DNA of 64,000 nucleotides from Gammaproteobacteria bacterium. GTDB taxonomy: Bacteria > Pseudomonadota > Gammaproteobacteria > Pseudomonadales > Azotimanducaceae. The stretch covers positions 74,799 to 138,798 of the forward strand of contig JAPOVK010000003.1 in the NCBI GenBank assembly GCA_026708185.1, read 5' to 3'. A program made the translations under genes and the position numbers. Below are positions 8,167-15,888 of this stretch, in pieces. The notes below the pieces were generated by a model that had not been told where the DNA came from, made no database searches, and saw only the letters and a list, made by a program, of their open reading frames with translations. The stretch's first letter is position 1; each line of letters opens with the position of its first letter.

Positions 8167-10338
8167 TCACTGCCCCGCTATCGCATCCGCTCCAGCCGGT
8201 GGGCCCACGCTTTCCCCAGCTGCGCGACTGCGATCCTCGGCGCCGCGCAAGACCTCCTCGAAAAGCTTGACCGCCTCCTCGAGAAACTCCGCCTCGAAGG
8301 CGTCTCCCTCCGGCGCGATGTGCCAGAAGAACCCGGTTTTCTTGACATCGGCTTGGAAGCGTCGGGTGGATCTCTCATGTACCGTCGCACGCCCTTCTGA
8401 CTTGACCAGAATCGGAATGCCGGGGTGCTCCGCCTCGGCCAAAGGCGTGCGGTACAGCGTGTTTTCTACCAGTCGCCGGTCGGGAAGGTACTGCCGTATC
8501 CGGCGCATCGCGCGCCGCATTTCCCACGGCGCAGCCCATTCCTCCCAGTCGCCGCACGGAAACCAGCCGCACACCCGCGAGTCCAGCGGCTCGCCGTGCC
8601 GACGCCTGGTCGCGCGGGTGTCCAAAACCGCGTATACGGCCGCGCAACGCGGCAGGACGTGCGTATCATCGTTCCGCGCCACTGCAGCGACTAGCGCGAA
8701 ATGCGCACCCCTGCCGCGGCCAGCGATGCAGGCGCGCGAACCGTCGACGTGCTGGTGCTCGGCGAGCCACGCCAGCGCGTCCGCTACATCCTCCTGCAGT
8801 CGGCGCCCGCGCATTTCAAGGCCGGCCATCCGAAACTTCGCACCGTAGCCGCGATAGCCGCGGATCGCCGGCTGGGCAACGGCGAAGCCGCGCGCCGCCA
8901 GGAAATGAGGCCAAGTGTCCAAGGACTCGGGATCGTCGGAGCTGCCATCACCGAGCAGCACGATCACAGGCGGCACAGCCGGGCCTGCCCTAGGGAGTGT
9001 CAGCGCCATAGGCAGCGAAAGGCCGTCCCTCGTGAGGAACCTGACCGTGCGGCGCTCCGTGGCCGCGCGGTCGTTAACGCCGACATCGTGCCCACCAAGG
9101 TTCCGCAAGGTGCCTTTCGCGACGTCCAACAGATGGAAACGCAGGTAGGTTCGCTCGTCGCTGGATGCGACGACCATGCGACGGCAGTCGTCCGACATGG
9201 AAGGCACGGCCACGACTTTCGCCAAGCCGTGCTTCTGCGCCGCCGCGTCCACCGCACTTCCTAGGTCACCATCGAGCCATGTCAACGGGCTTTCCGGCAG
9301 CGGGTGCGCGAAGCCCACAACCCCGCACGAACGTCCGCCGATCGGCGTCGCTTGAACGTCCAGTTCTGGATCCGCCTTGATCCTCCGAGACGGTTCGAGT
9401 GTGGCCGCCTTCCCGACCCAGAGGGCCGCGCGCTCGTCGTCACCTACGACCGCCTGATAGTAGACGTCTCCTCCGTCGCGGGAAAAACCCAGAATGCGGG
9501 GGCTCGCCATCTGCCGCGGACCAATGGGGGTAGCCAGTCCACTCACGTCCATCCGGCGCCAGAGGCCCGCTGCATCGCGTACGACGGCAGTCGGTCCTAG
9601 CCAAGGTTCATCAATGCGGGGGCCGAAGTCACGCGGACCGAACGAAAAATGCCCACTGCCGATGAGCACTTCGCCTTCCCAGTCCGCATGCCAGAAAAGG
9701 ATACCTTGCTGCCAGCCCACGACCCGTTCCGAAGCCCCGGTACGCGTATCGACTCGGTACACCGTCGTGTACGGGCTCGCTTCCCGAGACGCACTAACGA
9801 GTGCATGGTCCGGCGCGTTCGGCAGCGGGCTGACGAGTGCATGTTCCAAATCCTCCAAAGGGATTCCCGCTCCGCGCGTGGCGCCCCCCAGCCGCGGCGG
9901 GCGCGAACCGGGCTTTTTGAGAAGCGGCAGCGGATCACCACCGTCGTGGTCCACGGCAACGAGGCGGATGACGCGCCGACGGTCGTACGGCGGCCCAGGG
10001 CGGCCGCCGAACACGAACATTTCGCACACGATCCGTTCGTTAGAGATCCAGTCGCACGCATCGAGCGACTGCCCCTTTCCGCTGCGGAGGGCCAGATTGC
10101 GGACGCCGGTCGCAAGATCGGATACTGCCAGCACGCGCTCCTGGCCGTCCGTGGCGATGCCAAGTACCCGGTTGCCATCGGGCGACACGCGCATGCTCCC
10201 CACGTTGGGTTGCGTCGCATGTCCGTGGAACGAGCAGATGCAGAGCAGTCCCGCGACGCACGACGACACAAACGCCGCAGCGGGTCGTCTTTGGGCCAAG
10301 TCGTTAGCCGGAACCGTACAAGCAGTCGAAATAGGCAT
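8167..10338 (-). CDS. S9 prolyl-oligopeptidase-like protein, probably catalytically dead
   Basis: A 723-residue protein with an N-terminal secretion-like segment (AAAFVSSCVAGLLCICSFHG), a beta-propeller-like region starting at PNVGSMRVSPDGNRVLGIA, and a C-terminal alpha/beta-hydrolase region (PPVIVLLGDGSSDDPES; GFAVAQPAIRGYRGYGAKF). Active S9 enzymes have GxSxG at the nucleophile elbow. Here, near residue 570, the sequence is CIAGRGRGAHFAL with Arg in place of Ser. The usual HGxxD stretch before the acid residue reads KSEGRATVHE. I infer a pseudo-enzyme or a decaying gene that still has an intact frame. It is bracketed by the 48-bp direct repeats at 8116 and 10400. Confidence 0.75.
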   Translation of the reverse strand: MPISTACTVPANDLAQRRPAAAFVSSCVAGLLCICSFHGHATQPNVGSMRVSPDGNRVLGIATDGQERVLAVSDLATGVRNLALRSGKGQSLDACDWISNERIVCEMFVFGGRPGPPYDRRRVIRLVAVDHDGGDPLPLLKKPGSRPPRLGGATRGAGIPLEDLEHALVSPLPNAPDHALVSASREASPYTTVYRVDTRTGASERVVGWQQGILFWHADWEGEVLIGSGHFSFGPRDFGPRIDEPWLGPTAVVRDAAGLWRRMDVSGLATPIGPRQMASPRILGFSRDGGDVYYQAVVGDDERAALWVGKAATLEPSRRIKADPELDVQATPIGGRSCGVVGFAHPLPESPLTWLDGDLGSAVDAAAQKHGLAKVVAVPSMSDDCRRMVVASSDERTYLRFHLLDVAKGTLRNLGGHDVGVNDRAATERRTVRFLTRDGLSLPMALTLPRAGPAVPPVIVLLGDGSSDDPESLDTWPHFLAARGFAVAQPAIRGYRGYGAKFRMAGLEMRGRRLQEDVADALAWLAEHQHVDGSRACIAGRGRGAHFALVAAVARNDDTHVLPRCAAVYAVLDTRATRRRHGEPLDSRVCGWFPCGDWEEWAAPWEMRRAMRRIRQYLPDRRLVENTLYRTPLAEAEHPGIPILVKSEGRATVHERSTRRFQADVKKTGFFWHIAPEGDAFEAEFLEEAVKLFEEVLRGAEDRSRAAGESVGPPAGADAIAGQ

Positions 10339-10399
10339 CCTTGGCGGGGAGGTAAACGAGGCTGTAGTAGAGCGGCGTGCCGCCCGCGGCGGGCACAGA

Positions 10400-10447
10400 C
10401 TCGAGCCCCGGGTCAGGGCTCAGGCCGACGCGTAGTACGGGACGACG
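10400..10447 (+). repeat. 48-bp direct repeat, copy 2 (3' end of the LarA-family gene)
   Basis: This is the partner of 8116-8163, with four mismatches in 48. It spans the final codons and stop of the LarA-family gene plus about 20 bases beyond. Duplication of a gene's 3' end around a cargo segment is the layout left by site-specific integration, but no integrase is present. Confidence 0.8.
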
Positions 10448-11703
10448 TAGGGTCCTTCGGGAATCACGGCGACCGCCCGGTCCCCCGAGGCGGCCACGCT
10501 TGCGACGAGGGCCTCCTCGACCGAGTCGATGAGTCCGACGCCGGTCAGTTCCCGATCGCCCTCCTCGAGGCCGCAGTACAACTGCACCGTGGCCGCACGC
10601 TGCGCCTTCATCTGCATCTCGCTCTCCCACTCGTCGATGTCGGCGAGCCGCTTGGCCAGGAGGGAGGCGAGGAACGCGTCGGGGCCATCGTCGATCAGAC
10701 GCCGCTGGGAGGCCCGGAAGGCGTCGGAGCCCAACCCTTCGCCGCAGTCGGCGGCCAAAATGAGCGTGGCGCCGTCGTCGAGGATGTCGAGCGGCGTCAC
10801 CATGCCTTTGACCGTCTGGTAGTAGGTCTGGTCTAGGGGGAAGCCGGCGGCGGACGTGACCACGGTCCGGAACTTCCGCGGCACCGGGACCGTGAGGAAG
10901 TCGTGCGCGAAATTCACGGCCTCGAGGTGGCTCTCGATGACCTCGCCGAAGTTCACGAACGACAAACGGCGAGCATCGTCGATGACCGTGTTGACCGCGT
11001 AGATGTCCCCAAGCATGCGCACGATCTGCAACTGCTCCTCGTGCAGCGGATTGCCGGCCAGTTGGCACTGCACCGCGAGCGGGTCTTCCATGAATCGCGC
11101 TGAATGAAACGTACGGATCGTATCGGCGTGGGCTATACCGGGTGCAACGACCTTGCGCCCGCCCGAGTAGCCGGCCATGAAGTGCGGTTCGACGAGCCCG
11201 GCGGCGATCCGCAGGTCCGCATCCACGAACCGACGGTCGAGCTTGACGGGCGTGCCCCGTGTGGCCGTCGGACCTAAGTCGACGTGGGCGTCATCGTCCC
11301 GGGCGTGGTGGTTCACCACGGCAACGTGGTCTAGGACCCACGGATCTCCCACCAGCGCGGCCAGTTCGTCGCCTTCGTTCGGACGATGCAAGCCGGTCGC
11401 GACGAGTACCGTGATGTCGCCGGCGGCCACGCCGCCGGCCAAGAGCGTCTCGATGATCGGGCGCAGAAGCAGGTGGTTCGGCACCGGGCGCGTCACGTCG
11501 CAGATGAGAATGCAGACGGTGCCGCTGCGCTTCGCCACCTCGATCAGCGGCTCGCCGCCGGTTGGGTTCGCCAGGGCCGAGCGAACCGCATCGTGGGGCG
11601 TTGCGATCACCGGCATGGGCGGCTTGGACACGACGGTCACCTCAAGGTCCGCGGGAAGGCGAACCGTCAAGTGCGTCCGGCCATAGGGGAGATCGACGAT
11701 CAT
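10420..11703 (-). CDS. Nickel-dependent lactate racemase (LarA) family protein
   Basis: A 427-residue member of the LarA family, cytosolic enzymes that use a nickel-pincer nucleotide to racemise or epimerise 2-hydroxyacids. Diagnostic blocks are CDVTRPVPNHLLLRPI, VATGLHRPNEGDE and VEPHFMAGYSGGRKVVAPGI. The last includes the Lys that binds the pincer cofactor and nearby active-site His residues. The C-terminus VVPYYASA lies in the 48-bp repeat. No larB, larC or larE maturation genes are in the window, so cofactor supply and substrate are unknown. Many LarA homologues act on compounds other than lactate. Confidence 0.88.
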   Translation of the reverse strand: MIVDLPYGRTHLTVRLPADLEVTVVSKPPMPVIATPHDAVRSALANPTGGEPLIEVAKRSGTVCILICDVTRPVPNHLLLRPIIETLLAGGVAAGDITVLVATGLHRPNEGDELAALVGDPWVLDHVAVVNHHARDDDAHVDLGPTATRGTPVKLDRRFVDADLRIAAGLVEPHFMAGYSGGRKVVAPGIAHADTIRTFHSARFMEDPLAVQCQLAGNPLHEEQLQIVRMLGDIYAVNTVIDDARRLSFVNFGEVIESHLEAVNFAHDFLTVPVPRKFRTVVTSAAGFPLDQTYYQTVKGMVTPLDILDDGATLILAADCGEGLGSDAFRASQRRLIDDGPDAFLASLLAKRLADIDEWESEMQMKAQRAATVQLYCGLEEGDRELTGVGLIDSVEEALVASVAASGDRAVAVIPEGPYVVPYYASA

Positions 11704-11820
11704 CGCGTGAATATACCCGATGCGCTCCCGCTCGCCGCCAAGACCGGTTCCCCGCTATGCCCGCGCCCACAATACCGGTAGCATCGCGAGGCTCACCGCT
11801 GGAACCACCGGGGAGGGGTC

Positions 11821-13716
11821 TTGTTGGTTCGGGGTGCCACAACGTGCCCGGGTGCGGCCAGCGCCATGCTGGCATGCACTCTGCTGGTCCCGGTTGCCGC
11901 CGAGGAGCCCTGTCTCAACCCCGACTATCGGCACGGGATCTCCTACGTGCTGCCCCTCAAGTACGCCGTCGACTTCGAGCACTTCGACTACGCGAACCCC
12001 GATGCGCCGAAGGGTGGACCGCTGCGGCTGCCGGACATGGGCACCTTCGACAGCTTCAACAACATCCTGGAGAAGGGTCGCGTCGCCGCCGGCGTGGACT
12101 TCGGTGGATCACGCAACCTCGTCTTCGAGACACTCCTCGAGTCCGCGGCGGACGAACCGGCGAGCGCCTACGGCCGCCTCGCCGAAGGCGTCCACGTCGA
12201 CGAGGACCACCGCTGGGTCGCGTTCAAACTCCGGGCCAATGCCCACTGGCACGACGGGGAGCCCATCACCGTCGCCGACATCGTCTTCTCCTTCGAGTCG
12301 TTCAAGGAACACGGCTCCGTCGCCCTCAAGACGGCTCTGACGGACCTCGACCGCGTCGAGGTCATCGGCGCGCGCGAAGTCTGCTTCGTGACGCGTCCCG
12401 GAGCCGAGATCAACCCGATCATGCCCTTCGCCTACGGCAGCATGCCCATCCAGGCCCGCCACTACTGGGCGGAGCGGGACATCTCGAAGACCACCACGGA
12501 ACCCGCGCTCGGCGCGGGACCCTACCGGCTCAAGGAGTTGGACTTCGGGCGCAGGCTGATCTACGAGCGCGTGCCGGACTACTGGGGCACGGACGTTCCC
12601 GTGAATCGCGGCCGGTACAACTTCGATACCGTCAAGTTCGACTACTTCCGCGACGAGAACATCATGCTCGAAGCCCACAAGGGCAACGTATTCGACCTGC
12701 GCGAGGAGACTGTGTCCAAGAACTGGACGACGCAGTACCGGTTCCCGGCCGTCGAAGCGGGCGTATTCAAAGCCGATCTGCGCTACATCAGCCGTGTCTG
12801 GGGGCTGTGGTGGCCCGTGTTCTGGAACATGGAGCGCGAGCGTTTCCAGGACATCCGCGTTCGCGAGGCGCTCTGGCTTCTCTACGATTTCCCGTACATC
12901 AACCGGGTGATCCTGTACGACTTCTACGACACCGGCGTGTCGTTCTTCCACAACTCGCCGATGGCGCAGCATGGCCTGCCGGGCGACGACGAGCTTCGAC
13001 TGCTGGAGCCGTGGCGCGACGAGCTCCCGGAGCGCCTGTTCACCGAGGTCTACCAGCAACCCGCCTCCACCGGATACGGTTTCCCGCGCGAACGGGTCGA
13101 CCAGGCGCTTAGGTTGTTTCGCGAAGCCGGTTGGATTCTCGACGATGGCCGTCTCGTCCACCATGAGACCGGCGAACGCTTCCGGGTGGACTTCGTTTTC
13201 GTCTCCGCCATGCTCCTGCGGGCCGAGATGCCTTACATCGAACGCCTCAACAGGGTTGGCATCGAGACCACGGCACGCTCACCCGAGATCTCGCATTGGC
13301 AGCACCGCATGCGCACCGGGTCCTTCGACGGCGGCGCCTATCTCTACATCCCGGACAACACCCCCGGCCTCGCCCTGCGCAACCGCTTCGGCAGCGCGGC
13401 GGCCGATCAACCGTACAGCCAGAACTGGGCGCGGATCCGCGATCCCGTCCTGGACTTCCTGATCGACAAGGCGATCGGCGCGCGTTCCGCCCGGGAACTC
13501 TACGCGGCGACGCGCGCCATCGACCGCGTGCTGCTGTGGAAGTTCTACTTCATCCCGGGTATGGCACAACCCGGCTACCGCCTAGTACATTGGGACAAGT
13601 TCGGCGAAGTGAAGGACGCCGGGCCGCTGTCCCGGGTTCCCGCCATCGACGCGTGGTGGTGGGACGAGGACAAAGCCAACACCGTGGCGAGCTGGCTCGC
13701 CACCGCGGAGAAATAA
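11821..13716 (+). CDS. yejA: Periplasmic peptide-binding protein of a Yej-type ABC importer (YejA-like)
   Basis: A 631-residue extracellular solute-binding protein family 5 member that would capture oligopeptides in the periplasm. A signal peptide (SAMLACTLLVPVAAEEP) leads into the mature domain. Family blocks include PLKYAVDFEHFDYANPDAPK, LRANAHWHDGEPITVADIVFSF and ALGAGPYRLKELDFGRRLIY. Homology to YejA is clear from the FDYANPDAPKGG opening and the WWWDEDKA end. The start is TTG, just after a GGGAGGGG ribosome site. The stop codon abuts the YejB start, so it is the first gene of the operon. Confidence 0.88.
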   Translation: MLVRGATTCPGAASAMLACTLLVPVAAEEPCLNPDYRHGISYVLPLKYAVDFEHFDYANPDAPKGGPLRLPDMGTFDSFNNILEKGRVAAGVDFGGSRNLVFETLLESAADEPASAYGRLAEGVHVDEDHRWVAFKLRANAHWHDGEPITVADIVFSFESFKEHGSVALKTALTDLDRVEVIGAREVCFVTRPGAEINPIMPFAYGSMPIQARHYWAERDISKTTTEPALGAGPYRLKELDFGRRLIYERVPDYWGTDVPVNRGRYNFDTVKFDYFRDENIMLEAHKGNVFDLREETVSKNWTTQYRFPAVEAGVFKADLRYISRVWGLWWPVFWNMERERFQDIRVREALWLLYDFPYINRVILYDFYDTGVSFFHNSPMAQHGLPGDDELRLLEPWRDELPERLFTEVYQQPASTGYGFPRERVDQALRLFREAGWILDDGRLVHHETGERFRVDFVFVSAMLLRAEMPYIERLNRVGIETTARSPEISHWQHRMRTGSFDGGAYLYIPDNTPGLALRNRFGSAAADQPYSQNWARIRDPVLDFLIDKAIGARSARELYAATRAIDRVLLWKFYFIPGMAQPGYRLVHWDKFGEVKDAGPLSRVPAIDAWWWDEDKANTVASWLATAEK

Positions 13717-14808
13717 ATGGGACGCTACATCCTGCGCCGCCTGCTCCTCATCGTGCCGACCCTGCTCGGCATGCTGCTCATCACGTTCATCGTCGCGCAG
13801 TTCGCGCCGGGTGGGCCGATCGAGCAGATCATCGCCCGGGCGACCATGGGCGAGATGTCCACCACCGCCGGCATCAGCGGCGCCAGCGACGCCGGGATGA
13901 CATCGCAGGCCATGGAGCAGGCGGCGAGCGGGCAGAATCCGGCGACCTACGGCCTCGATCCGGAACTGATCGCCGACCTCGAGAGGCAGTTCGGGTTCGA
14001 CAAGCCGGTGCACGTGCGCTTCTTCACCATGGTGTGGAACTACCTGCAGTTCGACTTCGGAGAGAGCTACTTCCAGGACCGACCGGTGGTCGAACTGGTG
14101 ATCGAGCGGATACCGGTGTCCCTTTCCCTCGGCGGCTGGTCGCTGCTCATCATCTGGAGCGTTTCGATCCCCTTGGGTGTTGCCAAGGCCGTGCGCGATG
14201 GCGCGCCGTTCGACTTCTGGACGAGTACCGTGATCTTCGTGGGGTACGCGATCCCGGGGTTCATCCTCGCGATCCTGCTGATCGTGGTGTTCGCCGGCGG
14301 CAACTACTTCGACGTATTCCCGCTGCGGGGGCTCGTCTCCGAGAACTGGCACGAACTCAGTTTCTTCGGGAAACTCGGGGACTACCTGTGGCACATGGTG
14401 CTGCCGGTAGCCGCGCTGACCGTGGGTGGTTTCGCCACGCTGACGATGCTGACCAAGAACTCGTTCCTCGAGGAGATCAGCAAGCAGTTCGTCCTGACCG
14501 CCCGGGCCAAGGGCCTGACCGAGCGGCGGGTGCTGTACGGCCACGTCTTCCGCAACGCGATGCTGATCGTGATCGCGAGCTTCCCGTCCGCCTTCGTCGG
14601 CATCCTGTTCTTCGGAAACCTCTTGATCGAGGTGATCTTCTCCCTCGACGGCATGGGGCTCTTGTCCTACGAGGCGCTCATCAAGCGCGACTTCCCAATC
14701 CTCTTCGGGACGCTGTTCGTGTTCGGGCTGATCGGCCTCGTCATGCACCTGATCGGCGACCTGACGTACGTGCTGGTCGATCCCCGCATCGACTTCGAGA
14801 CGCGGTAG
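13717..14808 (+). CDS. yejB: ABC importer permease, YejB-like
   Basis: A 363-residue inner-membrane permease that starts directly after the yejA stop. The first helix (LLLIVPTLLGMLLITFIVAQF) and the long periplasmic loop before the transport domain are typical of DppB/YejB proteins. The EAA loop that contacts the ATPase is visible as LTARAKGLTERRVLYGHVFRNA. The protein ends with VLVDPRIDFETR, as in this family. It pairs with the YejE-like permease 11 bases downstream. Confidence 0.92.
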   Translation: MGRYILRRLLLIVPTLLGMLLITFIVAQFAPGGPIEQIIARATMGEMSTTAGISGASDAGMTSQAMEQAASGQNPATYGLDPELIADLERQFGFDKPVHVRFFTMVWNYLQFDFGESYFQDRPVVELVIERIPVSLSLGGWSLLIIWSVSIPLGVAKAVRDGAPFDFWTSTVIFVGYAIPGFILAILLIVVFAGGNYFDVFPLRGLVSENWHELSFFGKLGDYLWHMVLPVAALTVGGFATLTMLTKNSFLEEISKQFVLTARAKGLTERRVLYGHVFRNAMLIVIASFPSAFVGILFFGNLLIEVIFSLDGMGLLSYEALIKRDFPILFGTLFVFGLIGLVMHLIGDLTYVLVDPRIDFETR

Positions 14809-14819
14809 GGAGAGCAACG

Positions 14820-15866
14820 ATGACACTGACACCGCTCGCCCGCCGCCGGCTCAACAACTTCAAGGCCAACAAGCGCGGCTACTACTCGCTTTGGGTCTTT
14901 CTCGCGTTGTTCGGGTTCTCGCTGTTCGCCGAGCTGATCGCCAACGACAAGCCCATCGTCCTGCGCATGAACGGCGAGACCCATTTCCCCGTGTTCGAGT
15001 TGGTTACGGAGGAGGAGATCGGCGGCGAGTTGCCGATCGAGGCCGACTACGCCGACCCGTACGTGCAAAACCTGATCGAGGAGGCCGACGGCTGGACCAT
15101 CAACCCCCTCATTCCCTACAGCTACGACACCATCGACCTGTACATCGACAGCGCAGCGCCGGCCCAGCCCTCCGGGAAACACTGGCTGGGCACCGACGAC
15201 GGCGCCAAGGACACGCTGGCGCGCCTCATCTACGGCTTTCGCCTGTCGGTGGCATTCGGCATCACGCTCACGCTCTTCAGTTCGCTGATCGGCGTCGCCG
15301 CGGGGGCACTGCAGGGGTATTTCGGCGGTCTCGTGGACCTGATCGGCCAGCGCCTCGTGGAAATCTGGGCCTCCCTACCGACCCTATTGGTGCTCATCAT
15401 CCTGTCGAGCATCCTGGAGCCGAGCGTCTACTGGCTGCTCATCATCCTCCTCTTCTTCAGTTGGATGACCCTGGTGGCCGTCGTGCGCGCGGAGTTCCTG
15501 CGCGCCCGAAACTTCGACTACGTGCGTGCGGCGCGTTCGCTCGGTGTTTCCAACGCGACGATCATGCGCCGCCACGTGCTTCCCAATGCGATGGTCGCGA
15601 CGCTGACCTACGTTCCGTTCATCCTAAGCGGTGCCGTCACCACCCTGACCGCGCTCGACTTCCTAGGCTTCGGACTGCCGGCCGGCTCGCCGTCGCTGGG
15701 TGAACTGATGGCCCAGGGCAAGAACAACCTGCACGCGCCCTGGCTCGGGCTCACAGGATTCTTCACGCTAGCGATCCTGTTGACGCTCTTGATCTTCGTC
15801 GGCGAGGCCGCCCGGGACGCGCTTGATCCGAGGCGCACGATGCAGGATCCGTTGATGAACCGGTGA
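14820..15866 (+). CDS. yejE: ABC importer permease, YejE-like
   Basis: A 348-residue second permease. It has a cytoplasmic N-terminus (LARRRLNNFKANKRGYYSLW), a first helix, then a long periplasmic segment containing GKHWLGTDDGAKDTLARLIY, the hallmark of DppC/YejE proteins. The EAA loop reads RAARSLGVSNATIMRRHVLP. ATG 14820 has the ribosome-site-like GGGAGAGC just upstream. The yejF ATPase gene expected next is missing; the following gene is on the other strand. The ATPase must come from elsewhere in the genome. Confidence 0.92.
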   Translation: MTLTPLARRRLNNFKANKRGYYSLWVFLALFGFSLFAELIANDKPIVLRMNGETHFPVFELVTEEEIGGELPIEADYADPYVQNLIEEADGWTINPLIPYSYDTIDLYIDSAAPAQPSGKHWLGTDDGAKDTLARLIYGFRLSVAFGITLTLFSSLIGVAAGALQGYFGGLVDLIGQRLVEIWASLPTLLVLIILSSILEPSVYWLLIILLFFSWMTLVAVVRAEFLRARNFDYVRAARSLGVSNATIMRRHVLPNAMVATLTYVPFILSGAVTTLTALDFLGFGLPAGSPSLGELMAQGKNNLHAPWLGLTGFFTLAILLTLLIFVGEAARDALDPRRTMQDPLMNR

Positions 15867-15888
15867 CCCGCCCCGGGTTGCGGGCCAG

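Noticed and set aside
12109-13164. 351-codon reverse frame opposite yejA
   Set aside because: It mirrors the GC-rich yejA coding frame, has no recognisable domain, and yejA is clearly the real gene.
13582-14832. 416-codon reverse frame opposite yejB
   Set aside because: Amino-acid use is biased to H, E, D and R as expected for the antisense of a membrane protein gene; YejB is certain on the plus strand.
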